NCBI GenBank assembly: GCA_963082875.1
Contig: OY720099.1
Coordinates: 434,001-498,000 of the forward strand
Direction of reading: 5' to 3'
DNA: 64,000 nucleotides
Source: Corella eumyota
Lineage: Eukaryota > Chordata > Ascidiacea > Phlebobranchia > Corellidae
Shown here: positions 22,327-32,494 of the stretch, one piece after another
How the letters are laid out: every line of letters starts with the position of its first letter
Position numbering within the stretch: position 1 is the stretch's first letter
Notes under the pieces: model-generated
Database searches by the model: none
What the model was told of the DNA's origin: nothing
Seen by the model: only the letters and a program-made list of their open reading frames with translations
Translations under genes and position numbers: made by a program

Positions 22327-25025
22327 TTAAATCAATCCAAACCCAATTTCCCATTGAACAGCTTTTTCAAAAGAACTTTCCATATCTCTAGCAGAGCTTA
22401 TATGTGTGGGCAATCTTAGTGTTAGTGAACATGTGCTAACTGTTGGTAAACACTGGCAACTCGTGCCATTTGCAGTTTTTTTGCAATCATTCACAAATTC
22501 AACCGTTAAATTATAAGGCAAACCAAGCGCAGGCTTAGTAGGCGATCCACATATAAATTTCATGATAGTAGACAGTTTTATTCCAGCCTTTTCTGTAATT
22601 AAGTTGTACATCGAAATATTTCATAAATGTTAATGGTTACACGAAAAAAACATATTTTCATCATCTACCCATAAATTTTAAAATTTACTGTCATAATATT
22701 TTAAAATTTACCGTCATAATAGGAAGCTTCAAGAAAATCTAGGAAACTTTTGTATGTCTGAATTTCTCGGGTTTTGTAATTGCTTCCTTCTTCTGAAAAT
22801 TGAGGTTTGAGAAGGTTGCTAATCGTATCAAAATCCCAATGAAACAATTCAGAAGGACAAAACACTGATTCAAACAATGCCACATTAGCACATAGTGCAG
22901 ACCTCATATTGTAATATTCCATTCCCTTTGAAATCTCATTCAGTGCATTTAGGGACGGTTCAACCCTTTCTTTGATGAATAAACTTCTATTGAATAAATC
23001 GTTGAATATGCTTAATGACCTTTTACAAACATTGAGTAATATATAACAAACATGCATATCTAATCCATTATCTACAAATTGGTTGGTACTCATAAACGAA
23101 GAAAAAAAATAACTTACTTTAACAGGGACCATTTATTTGTTAATTTAGCTTTTGAAGGGTCTCCCCTGTACCCAATGGCTTCTAATGCTGGTGATGCAAC
23201 ATCAGAACACAGTGTATCTGAGAACTCATTGTCTGTTTTAGCTTTTACTACCTACAAATAAAAATAGCATTGTTAATTTAATTATATTGCTGGTGATAAA
23301 AAATGTACATATATAGGCTATAAATTAATAATTAAAAGTACTTTAAAAAACATTTATTAAAACAACAATTTACCTGAATATATAAATTGGAAAACAATGA
23401 ATCACTTTTAAGTTCATCCGGAACAGTTTCAGTAGCACCATCAATTCCATTTAGTAAGTATTTGTAAACCCATGGGGATAGAAAGCCAGGTCCACACCCT
23501 CCATTGCATAAGCTTGCAACAAATAAATGATCAATTGCCTGTGCAGTGCCATCAACAACACTTACAATTCCACAACACGGTTCTAAACCCTTTTTTTCAT
23601 CTCCACTAAAATACTGCGACTTAATGTCATTAATGGCTTCTGTACATAACCATTATATATAATTTATCATGAGAACCCAACATTATTCTTTTAATAAATA
23701 AATATAACAAAATCTAATGTTACTCTAAAATATCTGCATTGATTAAACATAAATTAAGTTAAATTTAAACCTGCATAGAAGTCACGAGAAACGCCACCAG
23801 TGTCAACTCCACTTTCTCCAATAAAGGTAAATCTATACGCCATATTCTGTTTCTTTTTATTCCAGGTCTTGTCAAAAAATACTTTAAAATCTTTAAAAGT
23901 CCATCCTCTTCTAACATTGATGTTAAGAAAATCATCATTTTGAGACACATTTACTTTTTGAATTTCTTCTACAATAGATTTTAAGATATCATCACCATTT
24001 TTTGGTAATACTGATGTTGTACTGATACCATGATCAATACTGCCTTCAGTTTCAACATCTTCACATAAGTCAATTGTGGGGCTACTATTTCCACAATAAT
24101 AAACTGGGTCTCGCCTTTGGCCACACTCACTGGCATGAACCTCAATAATGCTCCGCAAAAACCTTTGGTTGCATATTGGGCACAATGTTGTAGGCTCTCT
24201 GTTTGAATAAAACTAAGTTAAGCATAATCTTACCACAAAACTTGTGATTTCTAATTTAACTTTAAAAGTAGGCCTGTCTACCCAATTAATTGTTTTAATA
24301 AAGTTTACATTTATACTATAAATTCATTACTTAGCTAAATCAGCTGCTTTTTCTGTTTTGCTTGTGCTTGCTATTTCAGAGTTGTCTGTACTAGTCGAAT
24401 TAAAAGCTTCATCTTCATTACCTTTAAATAAAGCAGGTAGGCACCAGTCATCTATGCTGTTTTTTTTTAAACAAGTGTCATTGTTTTTATCGGGACACAA
24501 GTAAAAGACTATTTTTCCAAAGGGCCTTCCCAGTTCCTCTTTATACCTTATCAAAGAAAATTTTGTATCGCTGCCTGGAATACTGTTAACTATTGTTCCA
24601 TCCGGGTACAGTAGGTTATAATCTATATGGCTGTTAAAATGTTGATCGTATGCAATTCTCTTTTTTATTGCCTCTTGTCTAATTGTACCTGAAGAACACC
24701 CCTTTGTTACTTTTAAGGGTAAAACAGAACCACGCATAATTTGAAAGTTGTTATTCATTAACCCAATGCCAATAGTTACTTCTTTATCCAACTTTAAAAA
24801 CTTTTCTTTTGTTCGAAAAGACAGAGATTGACGCTTGGTTGACTGTTGATTATAGTAGTCATTATAAGTCATTGGGCGTTTGTTACTTGAACTATTATGA
24901 ACAACATCATTGCTTGAATGTAATGGTACTTCAGTAGCGTAATTTTTTTCAATAGGAAGGCTACATTGCGGACAATATTTATAAAGAGCTTGAATTGGAT
25001 AACCACAGTTTTTACAAAATCCCAT
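22327..25025 (-). CDS. HECT-domain E3 ubiquitin ligase carried by the transposon, 6 exons, 721 aa
   Basis: Exons on the minus strand are 24331-25025, 23771-24198, 23374-23639, 23118-23251, 22712-23088 and 22327-22592; lengths sum to 722 codons with the stop and every junction keeps frame. The fourth intron is only 29 bp. Order of parts: N-terminal zinc ribbon (CKNCGYPIQALYKYCPQCS), a ubiquitin-like-fold segment (LLYPDGTIVN...RYKEELGRPFGKI), a C2HC-type finger (CPICNQRF...HASECGQ), then the HECT domain, with VDTGGVSRDFYAGL at its start and the catalytic cysteine in LPTVSTCSLTLRLP at about residue 688. HECT enzymes take ubiquitin on this Cys before transfer. I start at Met 25025 because the ribbon begins there; an upstream Met at 25127 is possible. 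It is similar in kind to G2E3-like proteins. Confidence 0.85.
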
Positions 25026-25171
25026 TATTTTAACATAAAAGATTTTTCCCTTACTCTTAAAAGGGAAGAAATTACAATGTATATAACTGTTAAATGAAGT
25101 TTTTGTGTGACAGACTGTCATTGTCACACAGCGTGCCTGGTAATTACCAATTTTTTATAAATATATATTTA

Positions 25172-25399
25172 TTTTTGATGTGGGTTCTAGACCTAAATAT
25201 AGAGTACCATCAGTTAACACGACCTGGTCTCGAGTTGACTTTGGCAGTTTAGAACATTATAGATTGTTTTTGCCTGATAATTAAGCTGCTAATTTAGTGT
25301 TGGCTCAGCAGGAGTTCATACTGTTTATAGCGTCGAACCCAGGACCTCATGCAGTCATGCCAAGCCAAGTGTTCTGACAGCTACACAAATCTGCCAGTG
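25172..25399 (-). repeat. SINE inserted in the transposon
   Basis: Inverse-orientation copy of the tRNA-headed SINE family, including GTTGGCTCAGCAGGAGTTCATAC and a degenerate tRNA-like head. It lies between the HECT gene start and the right terminal repeat, so it entered the transposon after the element formed, or travels with it. Confidence 0.75.
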
Positions 25400-25486
25400 C
25401 GATTTGGATTAATAATTACAAAACTAGGCATAAGCAAGCAAAATATACTAGCTACCAGATTAAATAAACTAGTTTTAACCTAACAC

Positions 25487-25989
25487 GTTTGACATTTATT
25501 AAACAAATATTCTTTTTAACCCAAAAGGGAAGGCTAATCGCTAACCGGTGTTCCTTCGCATGGCTAGTAAAGTTAAGCCTTTGCAAAGGTGAAAGGTCAT
25601 GAAAATATATTTGCGGTTTTTAAAAACTTATTCTCGGTTTTTGAAAACTTATTTTCGGTTTACGTAAAACTTATTTTCGGTTTTTAAAAACTTATTTTCG
25701 GTTTTTAAAAACTTATTTTCGGTTTTTGAAAACTTATTTTCGGTTTACGTAAAACTTATTTTCGGTTTTTGAAAACTTATTTGCGGTTTTTAAAAATTTA
25801 TTTTCGGTTTTTAAAATATATTTTCGTTTTTTTATTATTTTTTTTCGGTTTTAAAAAGTTATTTTCGGTTTTTAAAATATATTTTCGTTTTTTTATTATT
25901 TTTTTTCGGTTTTAAAAAGTTATTTTCGGTTTTTAAAATATATTTTCGTTTTTTATTATTTTTTTGGTTTGCCCTTCTGGGCCACCGTA
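25487..25989 (-). repeat. Right terminal inverted repeat with tandem array
   Basis: Inverse complement of the left repeat: inner unique part (GGGAAGGCTAATCGCTAACC), then units like AACTTATTTTCGGTTTTTGA, then GCCCTTCTGGGCCACCGTA. It is about 175 bp shorter than the left repeat because there are fewer tandem units. Confidence 0.9.
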
Positions 25990-25995
25990 TAACTT
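25990..25995. repeat. Right target-site duplication (taactt) of the HECT transposon
   Basis: Matches the hexamer at 19658-19663 exactly. Confidence 0.9.
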
Positions 25996-27130
25996 GGTTT
26001 AAAACTTGATATTTTTATCAGCATTTAATTTAAACAACTTTTACATCTGGTAATATTTTAAATGACAACCTAAAACACTTCAACATTGCAATATTAAATA
26101 ACTGTTTAAACAAAAGGTTCTAAAACATAAACAGGATAAGGACATACAAGACATAACTTAACACAATTTAATATTGATTATAAGTATTTTACTATTAACT
26201 AACCAAATGTTAGACCTACAACATATTTTAAATTATAAAAAGAAGCCCGGCAGCTTGGTGTAGTGGTAAGAACACTTTCTACACCACACATGAGGTCGTG
26301 GGTTTAATCGCCACTGCTCTTATGCTGTAGCACCCTTGTTTAAGGAGCTATAAACGGTATGAACTCCTGCTGAGCCAGCACTTAATCAGCAGCATAATTA
26401 CCGGGCAATTATAATCTATAATATCCCACACTGCCACATGCACCTCGAGACTGGGTGGAGTAACTGATGTTGTTTAAGTCGCGCATTTGACTTTCCCACA
26501 TTGAGGATAAAGATATATACAAAAAAAAAAGTAACAAAGGTACTTTCTTAGAAATTTGTAATTTTTTTATTTTGTTGTATGAATTTTTCCATTTACTTTT
26601 TTAGTTTGTTTTGACATTTCTGTCCCAGTTAAAATGTTATGACGAAGTCTAAGCTAAACCTTAACTTACTAAAATACATAATAAAACTTAATTTAACACA
26701 GACAATAATATGTACTGAAAGCCATAAAAACTGTAAAAACATAAACTGAAAATAATTACCAAAATAAATAAAACAAAAAATTTAACAAATAAGATTATTC
26801 TTTTTATTTTGTGACCACAATGGTTTAAAATTATGAATTAAAAGTTTCTAAAATGCCAATCATTTTATACACCTAATGCTTGAACAAATTTTAATTAATA
26901 AACTTGACTAACAGCTTATATAAAAAAGGGTTAATTACAATATTTAAATAAAAAAAAATAATGATAAAAAAACAGGAATTAAAATAAACTACAATACAAA
27001 AAGAAATCAATATTTGCAATTTTTCAACTTTAAACATACTAAACAATCAATTATAATTAAAAAAAAGACCTAAAAAGTTTTTTTCTGTTTTTGATTAACT
27101 AGTTTAATAATGTTGTATTGAAATAAAAGT
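25996..27130. other. 3' flank of NTase-TPR gene 2, with a SINE
   Basis: AT-rich sequence between the transposon and the stop of NTase-TPR gene 2. It resumes the unit sequence interrupted by the transposon (AAAACTTGATATTTTTA also occurs at 35050 and 42380). One full-length SINE lies at 26247-26530; no gene is seen. Confidence 0.5.
26247..26530 (+). repeat. Full-length tRNA-headed SINE
   Basis: One of the best-preserved copies. The head CAGCTTGGTGTAGTGGTAAG resembles a tRNA A box, GTGGGTTTAATCGCC the B box; the body ends GAGGATAAAGATATATAC and a poly(A) run. It is absent at the corresponding place in the other units, so it inserted after the duplication. Confidence 0.9.
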
Positions 27131-30100
27131 TTAGTTTTTTTTAACCAAAAACTGTAAAATAAAAGGCATTGCCTCACACCTTCCAATCAAATCATGACAA
27201 CGAGCATTTTTGAAATCAGATATGGCTTCTTTATATTGACCTAGCTGATATTTGCACTCTCCCATTCTTTTATAACAATAAGAAACATCCCTGCTCTTAG
27301 TTGGATCGTCATCAATTTGTTGGTAGATTTTTAGTGCAGTTTGATAATCAGATATGGCTTCTTTATATTGACCTAGCTGATATTTGCACTCTCCCATTTT
27401 TTCATAACAATAAGAAACATCCCTGCTCTTAGTTGGATCGTCATCTATTTGTTGGTAAATTTTTAGTGCAGTTTGATAATCAGATATGGTTTTTTTATAT
27501 TGACCTAGCTGATATTTGCACTCTCCCATTTTTTCATAACAATAAGAAACATCCCTGCTCTTAGATGGATCGTCATCTATTTGTTGGTAAATTTTTAGTG
27601 CAGTTTGATAATCAGATATGGCTTCTTTATATTGACCTAGCTGATATTTGCAATCTCCCATTCTTTTATAACAATAAGAAACATCCCTGCTCTTAGTTGG
27701 ATCGTCATCAACTTGTTGGTGGATTTCAAGAGAAGTTTGATAATCAGATATGGCTTCTTTATATTGACCTAGCTGATATTTGCACTCTCCTATTTTTTCA
27801 TAACAATAAGAAACATCCCTGCTCTTAGTTGGATCGTCATCTATTTGTTGGTAGATTTTTAGTGCAGTTTGATAATCAGATATGGCTTCTTTATATTGAC
27901 CTAGCTCATCTTTGCACCATCCCATTCTTTCGTAACAAAAAGAAACATCCCTGCTCTTAGTTGGATCGTCATCAACTTGTTGGTGGATTTCAAGAGAAGT
28001 TTGATAATCAGATATGGCTTCTTTATATTGACCTAGCTGATATTTGCACTCTCCTATTCTTTCATAACAATAAGAAACATCCCTGCTCTTAGTTGGATCG
28101 TCATCTATTTGTTGGTAGATTTTTAGTGCAGTTTGATAATCAGATATGGTTTCTTTATATTGACCTAGCTGATATTTGCACTCTCCTATTCTTCGATAAC
28201 AATAAGAAACATCCCTGCTCTTAGTTGGATCGTCATCAACTTGTTGGTGGATTTCAAGAGAAGTTTGATAATCAGATATGGCTTCTTTATATTGACCTAG
28301 CTGATATTTGCACTCTCCTATTCTTCGATAACAATAAGAAACATCCCTGCTCTTAGTTGGATCGTCATCAATTTGTTGGTAGATTCTTAGTTCAGTTTGA
28401 TAATCAGATAATGCTTCTTTATATTGACCTAGCTCATATTTGCACTCTCCAACCCAAAATTGACAATTAGCAACTTCCCTGCTTTTAGTTGGATTGTCAT
28501 TAATTTGTTGAAGAACTTTAATTGAAATTTGAAAATTAGATATTGCTTCTTTGTATTGACCAACAATGAGTTTGCAATATCCTATCCAGTAATGACATTG
28601 CTGAATATCTTTAAGCTTTGCTTGGCCTATTTGTTGGTTGATTTGGCTGATATGTTTAATCTTGAGTTGTTTGTTTGCCCATTGTATAGCATACTTATAT
28701 CTTTGTAGGTAATAACAAATTGTTGGAACTAATTCTTTTTGTGCTGATATTCTCTTAAGGTAAAATATATCTTTTTGAAATGAAAAAATTATTAAAAAAT
28801 ATTCCAAAAGACTTTTTATTCCAACTGTGGTTATAAACCTGGTCTGTATATCAGATTGTTGAACCATGTCATCCTGAGATTTCCTATCCATGTAAACTCT
28901 TAATCTTGTCTCACATGCAACAGCGATGGCAAATTTAAGATCACAACCAACTTCTTTAGTTAATTTATTATCTTGAACAAGACTTTCTAGAATGTCAAAG
29001 CAACAAGATTCTTTAATGCCATGAATTTTTCCGATTGCTGAAACAAATAAAGTTGAACTTCTGTAAACCATTCTTTTTATGTTGAGATTGGTTTTCTCGT
29101 GTAACTCGTAAAGTTGTGTCATAATGTCAAAATCATTTTGGTTTTTAAATATTTGGTTTTCAACTGATAATTGAAATTGTAATAAATCTAACAAAAAGAT
29201 TTCATTTGAGACACTTTTTTTAAATAGTTGATAAATTTTTTTGCTGCCAGCAACAAAACATGATGTCATCAACATATCGGCCAAGTGATAACCATTCTTT
29301 ATATCCTCTTCTGACCCAATAAAACTTGCCATTTTGCTAACAGTTTGAATTAGTTCAAGTGTAAATGGTTTGTTTTCTGTTTTAACTTGTCTTCCTAGAG
29401 GAGATTTGCATGCATGTGGCATCATTCCATCAAAAGAGATGCCTAGAGGTGTAACAGCATCATAAAAGTTAAATTTAGTTGAATCTCCACTATTTAAACT
29501 TGGAATATTAACAGCAGGAAGAATAGTTTCTCCAAGATTAATTAAAATAATTTGAAAGATCACAGCAAACCACCTGAAGTATTCCTTTATTTTTTCCTGA
29601 TCATTTTTTGGCATATCCTTAACATTGTCGTCCAAAACTATTACATTTTCAAAATCTGAGTAAGGAGTTATTTCCCTTCGTGAAAGTGATCCAAGTCCCA
29701 CTAAAGCATATTCACATGGGGGATTTCCCATTATTTTTTCACAAAACCCAGCAATACGTTTCATAATCTTTGTATAATCTCTACTTATAATATTCTGCAG
29801 GTTGCTTATAGTTTTAACTTTTTCAAGTTTAAGTTTTGTGAATTCCTTGTTAGGTATGTTTTCAGGAATCTGAGGAATGGTTTTAAGTATATTATTAACC
29901 TTATTTCTCATTTCTTTAACATCCTTTTTAATTATTTCAGAATATTTAATTAAATCTGCTTCTTGGTTCGCTGCATTTGCAACTTTAAGTAATTCAGAGC
30001 AAAATTGACGAAGATCTTGTTTAATTTCTTCCACATTTTCAGGTTCTCTAACAATAGCTGCATTTAGTAAAGCTGCACTTTGAATTAATTTAATTTTGTC

Positions 30101-30238
30101 AGCCTGTTGTAAACCTTCAGTTTTGTAAATTAAACCAAGTTTATGAAAAAGTTTTGCAGATTGTTTAGGAAATTCTTCTTTTCCATTTTTGTCACAAATT
30201 TGTTCAAGTTGTTTAACAATTTCATCTTCTGTAGCCAT
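27131..30238 (-). CDS. NTase-TPR paralogue 2: nucleotidyltransferase domain with about 11 near-identical TPR units, 1035 aa
   Basis: The N-terminal half matches paralogue 1 closely, including GLGSLSRREITPYSDFE at about 181-197 and FAIAVACETRLRVYM. From about residue 550 there are ten full 44-residue units and a truncated eleventh, almost identical to each other (SRDVSYCYRRIGECKYQLGQ). Two unit types, one ending TSLEIHQQV and one ending TALKIYQQI, alternate for six units before a run of the second type. The protein ends with ARCHDLIGRCEAMPF and FLVKKN, probably the ancestral tail since paralogues 1, 3 and 4 retain related sequence after their stops. TPR superhelices usually bind peptides or partner proteins; the ligand here is unknown. 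Single exon, open throughout. Confidence 0.88.
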   Translation of the reverse strand: MATEDEIVKQLEQICDKNGKEEFPKQSAKLFHKLGLIYKTEGLQQADKIKLIQSAALLNAAIVREPENVEEIKQDLRQFCSELLKVANAANQEADLIKYSEIIKKDVKEMRNKVNNILKTIPQIPENIPNKEFTKLKLEKVKTISNLQNIISRDYTKIMKRIAGFCEKIMGNPPCEYALVGLGSLSRREITPYSDFENVIVLDDNVKDMPKNDQEKIKEYFRWFAVIFQIILINLGETILPAVNIPSLNSGDSTKFNFYDAVTPLGISFDGMMPHACKSPLGRQVKTENKPFTLELIQTVSKMASFIGSEEDIKNGYHLADMLMTSCFVAGSKKIYQLFKKSVSNEIFLLDLLQFQLSVENQIFKNQNDFDIMTQLYELHEKTNLNIKRMVYRSSTLFVSAIGKIHGIKESCCFDILESLVQDNKLTKEVGCDLKFAIAVACETRLRVYMDRKSQDDMVQQSDIQTRFITTVGIKSLLEYFLIIFSFQKDIFYLKRISAQKELVPTICYYLQRYKYAIQWANKQLKIKHISQINQQIGQAKLKDIQQCHYWIGYCKLIVGQYKEAISNFQISIKVLQQINDNPTKSREVANCQFWVGECKYELGQYKEALSDYQTELRIYQQIDDDPTKSRDVSYCYRRIGECKYQLGQYKEAISDYQTSLEIHQQVDDDPTKSRDVSYCYRRIGECKYQLGQYKETISDYQTALKIYQQIDDDPTKSRDVSYCYERIGECKYQLGQYKEAISDYQTSLEIHQQVDDDPTKSRDVSFCYERMGWCKDELGQYKEAISDYQTALKIYQQIDDDPTKSRDVSYCYEKIGECKYQLGQYKEAISDYQTSLEIHQQVDDDPTKSRDVSYCYKRMGDCKYQLGQYKEAISDYQTALKIYQQIDDDPSKSRDVSYCYEKMGECKYQLGQYKKTISDYQTALKIYQQIDDDPTKSRDVSYCYEKMGECKYQLGQYKEAISDYQTALKIYQQIDDDPTKSRDVSYCYKRMGECKYQLGQYKEAISDFKNARCHDLIGRCEAMPFILQFLVKKN
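27200..28560 (-). repeat. 132-bp tandem coding repeat (TPR array) with two-unit higher-order pattern
   Basis: About ten copies of a 132-bp unit, each containing a stretch like TAGCTGATATTTGCACTCTC on the plus strand. The two unit types alternate with a 264-bp period over much of the array, which shows that blocks of two units have been copied together. Confidence 0.9.
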
Positions 30239-31011
30239 TGTTATGTAAAAAACACTTTAGATAATACTACATTCTTACTTTTGCAGCTTGCTCTTCCAAA
30301 CCAACAAAAATGGAATATTAATACATATTAAACCCCATTATGTTGGTACACAGTAAGCACAATTAATTTTTTTTTAAACAGGACTATGTAGCATTTTGTT
30401 TAATCATTAACTTTAAATAAATATCAAGTTCCTATTACCACAAACAACAATAAGGTATGTAAGAATTATTGCCCTAACTAAACTTAAAAGTAATTTTATC
30501 TATTTTGTCGATATATTTGTTTGAATAAAAGTTTAGTTTTTAACAATTGATGCCCAAACTAAAAAACCAAGGCAAAATACATTTGTCTTCCTATAATTAC
30601 ATATTTAAACTGTAAAGAGAAAGTTGATTTGATTGGCAGCTTATATGAGTCACCCTATATTAAATGTTTGCAAACTACTCCAAAACTTCTAAAATATTTT
30701 TTAACCTAAAGGTTATATGGCGTTATCATTAAACAAATTTACCAACAAAGTCCAAACATTGCAACAGATTTAATATTTAATAACAAACAAACTTTACTGC
30801 CCAAGTCATCACCACCTAAGTCAGTAAGTGAAGAACAAACTTCAATTGTATCAGGCTTTCCAACAAAAACAAATTGATTTAAAAACTAAAAATTTTTAAT
30901 CCTAATAACTAAAACAAATATATATTCCAAAAAAACAATAAAAAAATAAAATTTGAAAAAAAAATAAAAACTTGACCACATGGAACAAATGTAAATTTAA
31001 AATTTCGAAAT
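30239..31011. other. 5' flank of NTase-TPR gene 2
   Basis: Homologous to the 5' flanks of the other three NTase-TPR genes, with small indels. No separate gene is seen. Confidence 0.45.
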
Positions 31012-32122
31012 TTAAGCAAAATTTTCTGAGTTAATTTCATCATTTTCTAAAGATTGTAAAACTTGGTGAGTGAAAATTGAACGAATATCCTAGAAAAAAA
31101 TAAAATTTTAGAACAATTTGTGTTTAATTGATACCAAAAAATAATAATAATTAACAAAATTTTAACATTATAAAATTGGGTTAAGTGGTGAATTCAAGGT
31201 ATTTATATACACATAAGTACATTAAAAGCAAATCAACCCATTTTTAACTAGATTAACACTGAATGTAAGCTATTATTGACCCTATGATTAATTAGGTAAA
31301 TGTAGTTATAATAAACTCATCTGCCACTAGCAGTAACTACTAAGACTTAAAACAACCACCCAATCAGTTATAGATATAATTTATACTTTTAAATTATTAA
31401 ATCATTTACCGGAAATTGATGTCGTTTGGTGTTTTGAACGGCATCTTGTAACATAACATGTTTAATCAAAACCTGAACTGATAAACTTGCCTCGTTATCA
31501 GCCTCCAAATCATTGTATACTGCCCTCAACTGGTCCTAAACATACAAAAGTATTTTGGTGAGTGAAGTATAGTAATGATTTAAAGTTAAGGAAGTAGTAA
31601 TAACACCAAATAAATTTTTTTTCTTTTTTATAATATTGATAATTTTAAACACTGTTTAAAGAAATACATAAAACATTATAATAACTGTCAATAACACAAC
31701 CTACAGTCAGCATTTTAATTGTTGTAATATGGTCGCTACTCTTTACTAATATTTGCCTTTAATAATCCACCCTTGCACTACAAACAACAGTTTTATTTAT
31801 TTTGTATGCCCATAAATTATAAATCGTCCACTACGCTTCATTAGATATAAATATAGATTAAAACTGACTTTTTAATACCAACTGTTTAGCCTAAATGACT
31901 TAGCATAGTAAAAATCAAAGTAAAATACAAAAAAAAAAAACTTACAATCGAATATTTCTCTTCAGGATCTTCAGACACTGAGAACCTGTGGGAATCCCCC
32001 AACCTAGAACTCCCATGATGTAACACCAACCACCAAGCTTTAACATCACAACTCAAGGTCGGGTTGTCCTCTAATTCAACTTGTTGGAGGGATTGGAAGA
32101 TCGAGGGTTCACCATTTTTAGT
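31012..32122 (-). pseudogene. Orphan last three exons of SPEF2, copy 2
   Basis: Segments 31946-32122, 31410-31535 and 31012-31089 match SPEF2's last three exons with the same lengths and splice sites and remain open. As in copy 1, only a diverged SINE lies upstream. The sequence is closer to orphan copy 1 than to the real SPEF2 end, so units 1 and 2 shared an ancestor after the first duplication. Confidence 0.85.
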
Positions 32123-32181
32123 CTGGGGATTAAAATTTAATTTTTTTTTAAAACTTAAAGAAATTGATTTATAAATACAAA

Positions 32182-32436
32182 GTGAGGTGGTCGAAACACT
32201 TGTTATAACTCTATTAGATCCGTGGTTCACTCCGCATTACCCTCATTCTGTAGCACTCTTGAGTATGATGCTATAAACGGTATGACTCCTGCTGACATTT
32301 TATAAGCAGCTTAATTATTAGGCAATTATAATTAATAATATCTCAAACTAGCAAAGTCAACTTAAGACTGGGTTGGAGTAACTGATGTTACTTTATGTTA
32401 AGGTCGCACATTCGACCTTCCCACATAAAGAATAAA
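32182..32436 (+). repeat. SINE at the unit 2/unit 3 junction
   Basis: Nearly identical to the junction SINE at 16822-17078, including the diverged head, so both junctions descend from one recombination event. Confidence 0.75.
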
Positions 32437-32494
32437 AAATAAAAAAAATAAAAATATTAGAGACAAAATAAAACTATTCAAATATTTACCATTT

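Larger units (their letters stand above)
19664..25989. mobile_element. 6.3-kb DNA transposon with DDE transposase and HECT E3 ligase gene (IS3EU-like?)
   Basis: The element starts TACGGTGGCCCAGAAGGGC and ends with its exact inverse complement. A 6-bp duplication, taactt, flanks it. The terminal inverted repeats are long (19664-20342 and 25487-25989) and are filled by arrays of a 20-21 bp unit. Inside are a plus-strand rve-type transposase (20734-21941) and a convergent minus-strand HECT-ligase gene (22327-25025). The 6-bp duplication and the integrase-like DDE domain suggest the IS3EU superfamily, but I cannot confirm that by search. I see no polymerase, capsid or other virus-type gene. A SINE has inserted near the right terminal repeat. 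The near-identical ends and intact ligase imply it is fairly young. Confidence 0.9.

Noticed and set aside
19664-25989. Possibility that the 6.3-kb element is a Polinton or other virus-like element, given its 6-bp target duplication and integrase-like enzyme
   Set aside because: It is small and I see no polymerase, protease, ATPase or capsid gene; the only proteins are the transposase and the HECT ligase.
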